Assembly: GCA_935421135.1 (NCBI GenBank)
Contig: OW285188.1
Span: 7,668,733-7,732,732 of the forward strand
Direction of reading: 5' to 3'
Source: Bugulina stolonifera
Lineage: Eukaryota > Bryozoa > Gymnolaemata > Cheilostomatida > Bugulidae
DNA length: 64,000 nt
The notes under the pieces are model-generated. The model saw only the letters and a list, made by a program, of their open reading frames with translations. It was not told the origin of the DNA and ran no database searches. Shown here piece by piece: positions 37,031 to 50,186 of this stretch (position 1 is its first letter; each line of letters opens with the position of its first letter). The position numbers and the translations under genes were made by a program.

Positions 37031-40000
37031 ATGTGTTGCAGATTACCAATAGTAACATCAGCTATACGTAGGTCCAGTATGGCTGCCGAGGAACTAAACC
37101 TTGTAACAGAAGGTCTAGCTAAAGCCTACCTGCCCAAAGGAGTGTTCTATAACCCTGTGCAGGAGTTCAACAGAGACCTCACTGTTAATGTGATCAGTGA
37201 ATATGGAAAAATGCTTAGAGAAGAGAGAAATAAAAAAAGAAAGAAGAAGCCTACCCCTGAGATTGGTATGCTCATCAATATACTAGTATAGTGTAGTTGT
37301 ATGAGGTCCTGCATTTAGGATGCTCTTGTAGGTGTGGGTCTGGATCCTGTTTCTGGTAGATGTCACTGTTGTATTTTAGGTGCCGATGCAGTTGAAAAGG
37401 AAGATGATGTCGAAGTAAAATTAGGCTATGAGTTGGATGACCAAGTTCCTGGTAAGGTAGCAGAGGATGGCCTTAGAATACTGGAGGCTCTCGCAGCATC
37501 AGGGCTTCGGTCTGTACGGTTCTGTAAGGAGGTGGTAGGAGTGCGCGAAGTTGTTGCTAATGATTACAGCTATGATGCTGTGAAGACAATGAAGGAGAAT
37601 ATAGAACTGAACGATGTCCAAGATATGATGACAGCTTCCTGTGACGATGCTGCCATGCTCATGTATAAGGCTAGTAGGGAGAAGAATGGGTCGTTTGATG
37701 TAATTGACTTGGACCCTTACGGCGGGCCCACACAGTTCCTAGACGGGGCCGTTCAGGCTATTAAAGATGGTGGTCTCCTCTGTATAACATGCACTGATAT
37801 GGCTATACTATGTGGTAATGCTAGTGAGAAGTGTTTTGCTGCATATGGCTCCATGTCCCTAAAGAGTAAGAGCTGCCATGAGGTGGCACTGAGAATTGTG
37901 CTAAGGACAATTGACTCATACGCAAACAGATATGCCAAGTATATAGTACCTCTAGTTTCAGTCAGTGTGGACTTCTACTGCAGGGTGTTTGTGCGAGTAT
38001 TCACAGGTGCTCAGAAAGTGAAGGAATCAGCTAGCAAGTCGGCCATGTTGTACGAGTGTACTGGATGCTCCGCAGCTCACCTTCAACCTCTCGGTAAGGC
38101 CATGAAGTGTACAGCTGCTAGAGTGTCTGTCATGTAGCTATTCAATCATTGGATGCATTCTATATTCTACTGTTGCAATAGTTTTGTTATAATAATTAAC
38201 ATGTATGTACATGTATGTAGTAGGAGTGTATTTACTGTTGCAGGTCGTATAGTTGAATCAATTCTTCCAAATGGGCAGATGCATAAGAAGTTTACTTTCT
38301 CAACTGGACCTTTAGTAAACAAGTCATGTGAACATTGTAACCAACCTCATCATATAGGTATGTACACTATGCTAACAGGTAGTAGTAATGATGAGTATAA
38401 TATAGGTATACTATAGGTATACTATAGGTATAATATAGGTATAATATAGGTATAATATAGGTATACTATAGGTATACTATAGGTATAATATAGGTATAAT
38501 ATAGGTATGTACACTATGCTAACATATAGTAGTAATGATGAGTGTGTGACTGTTAGAAACTGATAGTTGGAGAATGCATGTTTGGTGAAAGTGCATGTAG
38601 AAATTAATTGTAGTGGTAGTTCATGTAGTTGTGGTAATAGTAGTCGTTGGCTTATCATATGTGTAGACTGTGTATATTGATAATAATGGCTACACCCTGC
38701 TACTTCTAGGTGGTCCCATATGGTCAGCACCAATTCATAACATGGACTTTGTGGGTGGTCTAATATCTCGTGCCTCGAGAGACGAGGAGAAGTTTGGCAC
38801 ATCTAAGCGTATCATTGGAATGATGACTTTGATATCAGAGGAGTTACCAGACGTACCTCTCTACTATCTGCCTGATAAACTCAGTTCTGTCATCCATTCC
38901 ACGTCTCCTGGCTTTCTGCCAATAAGGTACATACATGTATAATCTCCCAGTACTATGTATGTACAATATAGAGGATGTGGATTCGTTGCTCTTCCTATTC
39001 TCTCTATTGTTTAAAACTTTGTACTTCAATCTACTGCATTACAAGTTGAAAGAGTAGAGAAGATATATTTAGCAGATTATATTGCACTTCATGTCCAAAG
39101 CAAGTGAAGTACGCTCCCAACCCCCATGTGTAAATAGTAAATGTTTTGATACATTATGCAGTGTGTTAGATTTTATCAGCCAGTTCGGAGAGTGGAGTCC
39201 AGCCATAGGCTAGTTTCAAAGGTGCACGGCGGCAGAACAGCAAAGTCTCTTTTATTGGATCTGGTCAGCCAAATGCTCCTCGAAGATTTTGAATAGGGTG
39301 CCCCACCAATGTACAGCAAGGACCTTTTAAGTGCAGTTGAGAACAACTCTCTCCTCAACGATAGCAAAGTCCAGGATGTAAGCTGAAACATTAAATCAAG
39401 CCTAACCGCTTTGGGACATGCAGTTCCCAAGCCACACCTCTGCCCATACTAACTAGCCATTTGTGTAAATACTCAGCTATCATGTTGTCTTTACACTCTT
39501 GGTTCATACACTCTAGGGCATATCTTCTCTCTCTATCCTTTGTTTATCCTTAGGACAGGCGCTATGAATGATATATGCAGCTCTGTCTGCATGTTTCCCT
39601 GTATAGTATGCTGACATACAGGTACTGCTAATACAGCTGGAGGTGCTAGACCAAGCAGTACAAGTGTGATAAACTCATGTATGCATTGTGTTTATTAATC
39701 ATGTGTGTAATGCAGCCATCTGTACAGCACATAGTACTTGCACACACTGTTTCTTACCTGCTGTAGGTCTGCTATACTACACGCTGGTCACAGAGTCTCT
39801 CTCTCACACGCTGCTATCAACTCCATAAAGACAGATGCCCCGCCCTCCGTTCTATGGGTATTTATTTTCTATATATATTATAGCAATAAAATTAGTTATT
39901 ATGGATGAGTGAATGCTGCTGTAGTTACGGATTCTATCCAATGAACTGGTTGCTTACCATAATACAGGCACTTTGACAATATCAAATTGGAGAAGTTGCA

Positions 40001-41941
40001 CAAATTCATGGACCAGTGAGAGTCATACAGTATATTTTACTATTCCGTATTTTGTGTTGTTGATTTGTTGAACTTTATTTCATTATGGACTCTATATCTG
40101 CCGAGTTCTATTGTAGGACATTATGAGGTGCTGGGGTAAGATCCATACCATAAATGAGAAGCGTATAATAAAGGGGACGCCCTGTGCTGCCATATTGAGT
40201 AAGGAACCTGAGCTACAAGCTAACTTTGAGCTTCATGAAAATGCTGAACCTCAGTCTAAAAAACTTGGGCTATTGAGGTAAAATCTATGAACTACCATTC
40301 TGCAGTCTAGTTTATTAGACATAGTGAGACGGTCGGCATACATTATTGTAGTTGTCTTCTCTTGCCTGATTGAGATCACAAGGGCCTCAGGTGTACACTG
40401 ATATCATATCTATAATATACTTAGCCTCAGTTCCAACAGTAACTATGCTTTTACCAAGGTGAAGGTTATTCAGAATGTTCCGAATTGGATAAATTATATT
40501 TTTAGCTAATAGGAAAAGTAGCAATGTTAGAGTAACAGTGATGTGAAAATTGTTATATCAGTTTGGGAAAATACATTTAAAGTTTTGAATAGGCTGAAGA
40601 AATAGCTAATGATATGTATATACACGTAGTGTGACTAGGCTAGGTGTTCAGTCAGTGCACTGTGTTGTACATTTCCCTATTTTATACTATGCAACATATT
40701 GCATGTAAATTTTTTATATGTACATTTGTAAATGATGCGTTCTTGTGAAGTGTACTGAGTGTATAATACGCAGCTGTGACATTGTACAATGTAGATACCA
40801 GAATGGTAAGAAAGACTGGGGCCCTAAAGCCAGAGCTACCAACGACTCTCAGAGTCAGGTGGAGAAGAGAAAACAGAACCAAAACAGGCGGGTCCTCAAG
40901 AGACAGAAGGTGGATGTGCAGGAAGTATGTGTAGTGTGAGAACTAGGCTAACTACGTGTGCTTTAGGGGTGGGTCGGAGATAGTCCTTACTCATCCTATG
41001 CACTGCTAAGGCACACAGAAACTGTTCTATTACATAATATCCTTCTATTACTCATACAGTGTTCATACTTCAAACAATCTGAACTGATCAGGCCTGTTTA
41101 TTTAGCTGTGTAAAAAGGAGCCTCAGTCTCATAATTATTTATATTATTGTGTGTAAATACATGCATATGCACTGTACATGTATTACCATATGAATTTCTT
41201 CTGATAAATGAAAGCCTATTGACAAATTTAGAAAATTGAAAGTACCCACACCGTAGTTTTGTATCGGAGTTGTTTTTCCTATCTCTACATAGTAAAAACC
41301 TTATGCTAATATTGGACTATTGTTTTGTGAAAATCCTAATGTTACTGTATAAATGGTACATGTGAATAAAGATACAAAAGGCATAAAGAAAGTTTTTGTA
41401 TCTACTAGAGGGCTTATCATTCGAAAAAAAAGTCTATGTCAGCTACACCTGGGTTGAATAGTTATGCCAGTGGATGAGAGGTTTGTGTAAGTTGCTAGAT
41501 GTATATACATGTACATGTGTATGATATATTTCCCTCTATACATTTAGTCAACTTATTGATATAACCCCTCGCTCCATAAGTCCAGCTATAATTAACTGAA
41601 AGGCTGGTCACTACAATATGGGTAGATTTTGATAGTTTTAGGGTATATCCATGTCAGGTCACCCACTGCTTTGTTTATGTGTCGTTACCATGGTATTTTA
41701 GGGAAGATACAAGCAGCATTACTGCGCCACTCTTCGTAAAACTGGGACATGTGAATATGGTGACAGCTGTAGATATAACCATGATATCCCAACGGAGGAA
41801 GGAATACAACAGACATGTACTAATATAGACACGCAGGGCGAAGGAATACAGCATACAAGTGTAGACACACAAGGGGAAGGGACTGGCACGAATAATAGAG
41901 TGGAAAAGGCAGACAATGGGCAAAAAATGGATGCGAGTTAA
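37031..41941 (+). CDS. TRMT1: tRNA (guanine26-N2)-dimethyltransferase
   Basis: SAM-dependent enzyme making N2,N2-dimethylguanosine at position 26 of tRNAs in mitochondria and nucleus/cytosol. Exons: 37031-37265, 37380-38093, 38244-38357, 38710-38926, 39767-39857, 40117-40277, 40795-40924, 41702-41941. The internal ATG at 37079 gives 617 residues; the upstream in-frame ATG at 37031 adds a basic, acid-free 16-residue leader ([16 protein letters not shown]), and another in-frame ATG lies at 36965. Visible motifs, numbered from 37079: [14 protein letters not shown] start ([13 protein letters not shown]), SAM loop [11 protein letters not shown] (97-107), active-site DLDPYG (172-177), a Cys-rich segment [13 protein letters not shown] paired with CEHCNQPHH, the RGV-like block [12 protein letters not shown] as [18 protein letters not shown], and a C-terminal CCCH zinc finger C546-x8-C555-x5-C561-x3-H565. 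Odd: a donor-containing tandem array in intron 3, and a potential polyA signal in intron 7 before the zinc-finger exon. Confidence 0.95.
38354..38543 (+). repeat. 11-bp x 10 tandem array and flanking duplication derived from the TRMT1 exon 3 donor
   Basis: Exon 3 ends ...ATATAG|GTATGT. Ten 11-base units A(A/C)TATAGGTAT fill 38399-38508. The array is flanked by two copies of a segment of about 43 bases beginning ATAGGTATGTACACTATGC, at 38354 and 38501, the first of which contains the real donor. Every unit thus holds an exon-end-plus-donor-like ATAG|GTATA. Confidence 0.9.
39070..39480. other. Unassigned GC-richer segment in TRMT1 intron 4
   Basis: Part of an 840-base intron. It is less AT-rich than its neighbours, and 39176-39430 has a minus-strand frame of 84 codons without recognised homology. 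It may be a transposon fragment; no termini could be defined. Confidence 0.25.
41365..41370 (+). terminator. Possible intronic polyadenylation signal in TRMT1 intron 7
   Basis: AATAAA (GTGAATAAAG) inside the last intron. Use of it would give a transcript that reads from exon 7 into a nearby stop and lacks the CCCH zinc-finger exon. Sequence evidence is the hexamer only. Confidence 0.25.
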
Positions 41942-42198
41942 TCATCTGATCATCCGGTCAGTGGTCAACAAGTCATGTCCATGCAGTTTGTGTGTTGATA
42001 TACTAATATGCTGTAGGATAATTATCTACCACCATCTGTATGCATGTAAATACTATCTAGATATGCATATGCATGTCTGTGTATTATGTAGACCTATCAT
42101 GTATAATGTGTATGCAGTCTATATATTATATTGTTTTTTCTTCTCTAAGACCTTGTACAGCATAGATTTACGATTAATGCAGTGATCACATACATTGT

Positions 42199-42204
42199 AA
42201 TAAA
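42199..42204 (+). terminator. Candidate polyadenylation signal of TRMT1
   Basis: AATAAA about 260 bases after the TRMT1 stop codon, in AT-rich sequence. Confidence 0.5.
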
Positions 42205-42739
42205 TATCATGTGCAATATAGTACTGTTAAAATTCTATAATATTTGTATTAAAATTGACTTTCCAGGAACTACATGTACCAGTACATAATATAGATAGGG
42301 CAGTTCAGTCGATACTCTAACTCTGTAAAGCTAGTGTTCAGTTCCTGATAGCTTTCATAATTATCATGTACTTGTAGATACTACTACTAGCCCAGTGAAA
42401 TCTCTTATTCCAAGTGTACTTGTGTTGTAAATAAACCTATCTGGCTCCCAAGGTATTCAACGTACTATACTAATGCTATTTAGTCTGTGGAGTATTTAAT
42501 AATTTCCTTAGGCAAATGGCAAACTGTTTTTATTCTGCTATTATAGAGTAAATAAGCTACATAACTTGATCAGTCTCTACTATCCATGAGCCACTGGATG
42601 TTATGGGGTGTACAACTTTTATTATTACTGTAACAGAGTGAGTGTGGCACCTAACAGTGTGCACGTAGCAGTTGCAACCAGCAAGAGCAGGGGGTAAAAC
42701 AACAAAAATCAGATACGACATACATGTACATTTCATATA

Positions 42740-42825
42740 CAGTGAAACTTGCTTAATTCAAACTCCAAGGGACCACTATAATTGGTTTGAATTAGACCTG
42801 AGTGTGAATTAAGCAAGTTCCACTG
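42740..42825. mobile_element. Short inverted-repeat element with CAGTG ends
   Basis: CAGTGAAACTTGCTTAATTC at 42740 is mirrored by GAATTAAGCAAGTTCCACTG ending at 42825, with one mismatch, and about 45 bases between. CAGTG-type termini are common in pogo/Tc1-like MITEs. The left flank is TA but the right is not, so a target duplication is unproven. Confidence 0.6.
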
Positions 42826-43542
42826 GACCATGATTATAACAGTGTAAGCAAATATAGATCCATAGGTCCAGTTGATTATATAAAAGTTAGTGACAGTAAA
42901 ATATTGCAAGTACGTACGATGAGTAGCCAACATTTGTATATCCTTTGGTAGCTATAGTACAGCAACAAAGAGGTATAATTGTAAACAGCCTAATTCTCCA
43001 AACATAAATTAAATTCAAAATGATAAATAAAAAATGTAAGAGCAGTATTTATAAAAATATATATACAACCATATAAATAATCTAAGTATAAAATAGAAGG
43101 CGATATTAGGTGTATAGAACGCTATGCACTGGTACAAATTCAATGTAATACAAGACTGCAGTGTAACATACCTGTAGTAGGCTAACAATAATATACCTAC
43201 TTGTAGTTTGACATATACATGGTATTTATATACATGTGACTATATAGAACCAACAACTCTTTCAGGGCAATCTATTCATAATAACCAATATATACAGTTT
43301 TATGAGTTGGGAGTTATCGTGCCTTTAATTTAAAGCAAGAGAAGCAATGAAGTCTACATAGATGTAGGGAGGCCATATTTGAAATTTTTTGTTCAAATTG
43401 AAGACAACTCCAAATAGATGTCATACATTAATGAGAATAAACATCCTTGAAAGAGTTGTTGACGTAGTTAATACTAAAATGAGGAGTGCTCAGCGAGCTT
43501 TGTACAAATAGAACAACTCCAAGAAAGCTTTTGTTCCACTAA
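42826..43542. other. Convergent 3' flank of TRMT1 and the SH2-WW gene
   Basis: AT-rich sequence; no exon or repeat recognised. It probably includes the 3' UTR of the SH2-WW gene. Confidence 0.4.
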
Positions 43543-46500
43543 CTAACCATCCCTATCAAATCTGTTCTCATGAATAAGCCTTCTTTGATTCGGAGTTATC
43601 TTGGACCACAGGCCATCTGGAATTTCCCACTGAGTGAGATTGAGTCCGTCATGCTGAAAGAATACATGTTTTGGTTCATTGGGAGTAAGGTGAATCATCC
43701 AACCATTGGGTAACGTGGCATCCTTGACCCTGATGCCACACTCGCATATCTCATCGCCTGTATTCTCATCTAGCTGACGTAGATGTGCGAGTAGATTCTC
43801 AAAACGACCTTCAACAGTGGCGTAGGAATACGGTGTAACATAATCAGCCTTCTCTAAAGGATATACCAATCTGATGTTAGGAATGTCAAGGTGGTTCTCG
43901 TAGTCGTTTTTCTTATAATAATCAAGAAGATCTATGATTCGTCGAAAGTTGACTCCTTTCTTAGCGTAGTAACAGCCCTTGGTACCTTGCACACTGAAGT
44001 GATAAATATCTGTACGCTGAGTTGTTCTGTTCCTACAACAGGAAGTGACCTTCTTATCAACTAGCCAATCAAATAAGGCTGGTATGTTACTGTATCATGC
44101 CTATGTAATTACTAGATCAGTCATACATTACAATAAGTGAGCGCAGTTAGAATAAAACCGTTAGTGAATATGATATTGAAGTGTGAGCTTATATGGACCA
44201 GCACCGTATAAATCATGCATAAAATAACCTACATAAATATCCATTTTAATTTAATTTCAAAACAGTCCAAATCAGATGATTAAAAAAACGTTGCATCGTA
44301 TCTAGACTGGTTTCAGTAGGTCTATCACAAAGAGGGGGAAGTATGACACCCCACACAGATACAGTGGTCCCTTCCCCGCTAAGGTGATAGCAAACAAAGT
44401 TGTTCTCTCTTTATTGTGAATTTTCACCAGAATCAGTCAGCATTGTCATTTTCGATAAAAAAATATAGCCAGGGTCATTGCACTTATTACCCTGTGGGGT
44501 TGTTTACACCTTGGTTCTTTGAACGAAAAGGTAGAAATGTATGGAAAAAGAGGAAAACTCTACAGTCATCACTTTGAGGGTAGAGAGAGTCATGAAATCG
44601 ACCAGAGTAGCAGCATTGAGTGACTACTAATTATCTTCCCCTGCCCCTCCATTATCTTTGCCAACAGAGAGCTCAGCTGACTAAACAGCACACCAAAATT
44701 GGAGAACTGTTATGTTTTATTATTTTATTATATAGGGTGTCACCCCCAACCCAATTGCCCCAACCACAAACAAAGACCTAAGGCTACACCAAATTGTGCA
44801 ATATTGCGCCTAATTGAAATAAGGGTGGGGCATTTTATAGGCCTGCATATAAGCATCACGGCCAAGAATGGTTGTCAAATTGTAGTATGTAAAAAGACAG
44901 CAGCTGCAGATGCAATTATGTCAGCATATTGATGATGACTTCATCAGTCTGGCAGCCACCCAGCCTGCAGATACCAACTACCTCTATGAACTACGTTCTA
45001 GACAATAATGCAAATACAAAGAATACAGCAACATTATATTATAATACATTATCATCTATATAAGCAAACAGTCATAACACTGTTAGCATAGTATATAACT
45101 ATACGTGTAACTATCTTATTTATATTATTTAGATATATGTTTATATTCTACTGTATCATCCAAGCCTACGCCTGCTCCTCTACATCAACACTTGACTCAC
45201 ATTATCATAATATGTGCGTGTTGAGAATAGTAAATACTGCTCTGGTGTAGCCCACTATTACCAATATCCTGACAAACATATCTGTGAATCACTTCACAGG
45301 CTGCAGATAAAACAATATTATCACTAAATAATATGATTTTAGTGATTACTGCCACTGGCTGTCACTATGCAAACTGGTCACAGATATAGCTAACTTGAAT
45401 AAAATTACACTGTATTATGCTTTATGTAAACTGCACTTTTTTCAGCAATGTCTGCACAAGGAACATTTTTCAATACAATCGACTTTGTTTGTCAGTGAAT
45501 TTCGAGCATGGCTATTGGCTGGTTGTTGTGTGCATAAGAATAAAAATAAGGGAACTTTAGATTTTGCACTTATTTTATTAGTCATGCTCATAATGATGGC
45601 ATGAGTCATACACTATACTAACCATTGAGCTTGCACTATGTATATGTGTATATAAAGTATCCACATAGCTACCTACGGCTACATGTATATAGGGCCTACA
45701 ATGTATACACTATTGTATGATTCACAGCTCACTACCACATACCAGGCACATGAAACATTCACAACCCTCCAAAATTTCACCAATCAAGAAAGTGAATCAC
45801 ATGGCAACCCTATGAATTTACTATGCAGTTATATAATGGGTGCTATAGCCAAACACTGTATGTCACACTACAGGCCTGGCCTACGCAGTCAAGCTAACTG
45901 TAAGAGGAAGTAAATTATTTGGCTATTAATTTCTGGTCTCCACTTGAGTTTGTAACAATGGGTGGTTGTGGAGAAAAATATGCAAGTATGTAATGATATG
46001 TTCTTTTGATGTTGTTACAATAACATACATAGGGGCCTACTTGCATATTGTGTTTTTTGTAGAAGCTGGTTATATCTACAAGGCCAGTGACAAAAGTCTT
46101 GGTAAATGCATGCATTCATACTTTTCAGCATGTAATAAATGAAAAGATACAAGTTAATTCTTTGTTATGTGTTTGAGATTTTACTACCACAACAATGCTG
46201 GTTTGGCACCACATAGTAAGTTCCTGCTTGTCCCAACCCTAGACATGGTTAATAGGTTTGCCAAAAGTGATATGCCAAGTTAGAAGACCATCTGTAAGTC
46301 CACACTCCACATGTCATTATGTAAATATAACTGTTGTGCCCACAACTGATGGATACATTATATAGGCCTACGCTACTCATACTGGGTACATGAGAACCTG
46401 GCACAAACAAGCACTTGCTCTGTGTGATAGTCAAGGGGTACCCAGTGCTCTCTGTTCCCTTGTTCAGCTCAGCATGTGCCCAACAATATAATACAATATA

Positions 46501-49500
46501 AAGTAAGCAGGAATAATGTGTTTCTAGTGATGATGTTATGAATAATTAATAGGGGAGCAGCATTGTGTAAACTCAAGTTCATTGAATAATAATATCACCA
46601 GCTCAATGTGCATCAAGACTATACAACAATGTATATGCACAAGGACCTACTGCTAACACAAGGAGGGTACTAATAGTCATGTATAGTTATAGTATCATAT
46701 AGCATAGTTATCTAATAGAGGAGGGTCATGGAGGTCAAAGTATGGTGTACACCATGTCACTTTTCAAAACAACAACATTGATATAAATAATATTGTAAAC
46801 AAACATTTGTTGTTATTTTCTCCCAATGGAATGCAGCTATGAAATATAACTTATAGTCTCTTTAACTTGCTTATTGGAGCCTTGCAAGATATTGCAACAC
46901 TGGTTTCATTGTAGCACTTAGTACTGCATGCCCATGTCAAGTACATTGTGTGTACTATAAAATTACTGCTATTGTACATTGTAATATTAAACCACCTAAT
47001 TAATAACAGTTGTTTTGATTAAAAGCAACTTGTTACACTGAGATAACATATTAATTAATTTAGAGGTACAATTTGCCACCAAGCAAACACTGAATTGGAG
47101 CATTATTTAGGTCTTGACACAGGCCTACATTGTATTACTATATTACCATTACCTACCACTATCCATGTACATGTATATTATTGTGAAAATGGCGGGATGA
47201 AGGCTCCATATGTTATGTTGTATTACTGACAGGCCTATTACATCTAATATATGTATCCTATAGTTCAGCATTAAATGGATTATAAATGCTAATAACAATT
47301 ATCATAATTATCCAAATCTCCAGTATATTAGATTATAGAGAGTATAAGTCTGATTTATGGTGTAATACATGTACTAGTTCATTGCTTAGCAGTAGTGTTG
47401 GTGGAGTATAGACCGGCTAGTAAAGATGGTACATGTACCAGTATGCTAGTATGTCTCCACATACCAGCTAACACTCTAAACTGGTTGTTTTTTGGAAATA
47501 TTGTTTTAGTGCAGGCATGCATTATAAGCCTAGCAGTTGTAGGGGGAATATACTATATCTATTATAATAGTTTATATAACTACATGTAAGTCTATATAAG
47601 CTATAGCTACATGTACATAACATTATTGTCTAAAGTAGTGTATATACCGTAATGACTGTAGTCTACATTGCAAGTCTATGAGTTAAACATGTATAACATT
47701 CTGTATAACATTACTGTAGGTAAAATAATATTGATTTAGTTGTGAGAATTTAAATTAGGAAGTTGTATAAAAGGAAGTATAATAACGCCCCTAAGGAGAT
47801 ATACATAAGGGCCACTGATACTAGAGTTGTGTTATATGTATGTAGTGTTAGTGCTCTAATAGCACCTAATAATCAGCTACTTGTATTGAGATACACTACG
47901 CTAAAACACTAGCATATTAGCTGGTAATGCACTACAACTACTGTTTGGCAGTTAGTAGTAGTCAGCTGACGTGTTGTGAGATAGTAGGTACAGTAGTAGC
48001 GCTTTCATTGACATCTGCAGTCTAGACATGTTTGCAGGAAACAGTCACAATAACTTTCAGTAATAAAATGGACATATTATAACACAGGCCTATCACAGGA
48101 CTAATCCTATGAAATATAAGCTACACATTGCTTACTGGCTCACACACATTTCCTGCCAAGGAATCCTACAATGAGGCAGAGAGTAGACTCTGTAATATTG
48201 ATACAGAGCTTATGGTGTGACACAGTCTACTTGTGGAGGTCGAGTTCTATACAACGCATAGCTAACTGGTAGTAAAGCGTAATACAATAAAACATACTAC
48301 AGTAATGAAAGTTGAAGAAAGAACTCACTTGATAACAGAAATGGTGAAGGTACCCTTGTGGCTAATGTTGTTACTGTGTCTGAGTAAAAATGTCCCTGGC
48401 CGTTCCAGCCGCAGAAGTTCTACTGCCTAAACACAAAATAGATATACATATAGAAATATCTGCTTGTCCATCATCAACCTGAAGAAAAATAACACGAGTC
48501 GTGTAAGATAGTTTCCCGTAGCGTAGCATGCATCTCCAAAACGCCGGCTACAAATAATGAATATTGACGCTGTCATTATTCACCAACTAGAAATGATCTA
48601 TTTATGCAACATGGGCGCTTTGGCCTTGATTTTTTTATTTCTTCAAAAGTTGACAGAAGAAAATGAAATGCCAAGACTAGTAATGAGCAGGAGAAGTTTC
48701 AATCTTTGGTGTAGCCTTGTCAAATATAAGTATGTAGGCCTATATGATATAATACTAATTTAAAGAATTTCCGCAAACACGGTGGTACGCATTTACTAGT
48801 AATAACTAGGTGCATCATATAGGGATATGCCATATAGGCTTCTATATTGTTTCATTAAATAAGCATATCATAATGATGAAGGTCAACATTTGCATATAAT
48901 GTAATGGTTATACAAAACTATAACCACACTCAGATTCAGCCATCTTAGTGACAGACTCATTGAATTATTATTACAAATTTCAAAGTTGGTAGAACACGTA
49001 ACTAACCACTCAAATTAGGCATGGAATTATTTTATACCCTATCGCAGACTTAAAATAGGCCTATAAAAAATAAAACGCCTCTATTATATTTTATATGAAG
49101 GGTCATTAATTGTATTCAAAATTATATATTCTTTAATACGAATACTAAATACCAAAAAAAAAACAGTAATAGTTACTAGTTGCAAGTTAAATAGTATGGT
49201 ATTCTAGATAGCTTCTGTAAGCATGACAACATAAATATTAATAGGCCTATCATACAATTATAATCATAATAATATTTACTATCAAGTATTATTAAAATGA
49301 TAATATTTTACTAACATAAACAAGTAGACTAGGCCTATAGCAAAATATCACAAGTATATAGTCAAACATGTAGCTTATATACATGTAATAAAGCAGCCTA
49401 ATTGATAAATAATATCAAATAATTAATGGCAATCAGTATATTTGATTGGTTTAATTATTAAATTAATTGATCTTATTGAATATAGTCTACATGATACATC

Positions 49501-50186
49501 TATATAATAATAATTAATATCACCATCGCTATCGACACATGAGTGAAGGAATGATCATGAGATGAGCCTCGTTCGTATACATTAATATTTACATACACCA
49601 AGAAAGTCAGATAGATTACATTACAGACATTGAATCGAAATTCAACTGTAATTATTATATCAAATAATATAAATATCAACATTATTATAATTAATAAATA
49701 ATTACAATCAAAATAAATAATATATTTATATAAATTATTTATATCATAATTATTAGTTACTTATACTAATATAAATATTTTCTATCATAATCATAATTAT
49801 AATAAATATTTAATATAAACATATGATAATTATTATTATATTTTAATAAGTAAATAACTTTACTTTATCCCTTCCCTAGAACCATCATGAACCTCAGAGC
49901 TCTGGCTGGGATAGACGACTAGTAGTAGGTAGATTAACAGAGGCCTAAATCTTGACTTCACTAGAAGGTTTTGCAGGGCTATACAGATACAGAATATCAT
50001 TTATATCAATATTTTATTCCCATTGTTATTTTTTTATGATTTTTCTTTTTTGACCTTTTTACTTTCATTCTTCTCTACCATTATATGTATCTGAATTTTA
50101 GTCACCTTTGTAGAGTCAATATAACCATGATAATATGGCAAATCGTTTAGCTCTTCTTTCACGGATTCTTCATCTGATAGACCCAT
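43543..50186 (-). CDS. SH2-WW domain adaptor-like protein (family not recognised)
   Basis: Predicted 222-residue protein with no catalytic domain. Exons: 50186-50106, 48426-48329, 44032-43543; the joins restore a continuous SH2 fold (YYHGYIDSTK|AVELL and TISVIK|NRTTQRTDIYHFSV). The SH2 domain covers residues 18-118, with the phosphotyrosine-binding arginine Arg43 in GTFLLRHS and the beta-D segment IYHFSV. Residues 167-198 form a WW domain: LPNGW (Trp171), Phe184-Phe185 in place of the usual Tyr pair, His187, and TQW..P (Trp195, Pro198). A short charged tail follows. This suggests a two-headed adaptor binding phosphotyrosine with the SH2 and a proline-rich ligand with the WW, but partners are unknown. 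Its introns (1.7 and 4.3 kb) are the longest in the window. The start ATG is the first in frame before the SH2 domain (CACTATGGG). Confidence 0.8.
44033..48328 (-). other. Long second intron of the SH2-WW gene
   Basis: 4.3 kb of AT-rich sequence. I saw no nested gene, conserved exon or clear transposon termini in it on either strand. Confidence 0.4.

Noticed and set aside
39976..40018. Possible short TRMT1 exon after a CAG at 39969
   Set aside because: The exons 39767-39857 and 40117-40277 join directly in frame to give the conserved LWDIMRCW sequence, so no exon is needed between them.
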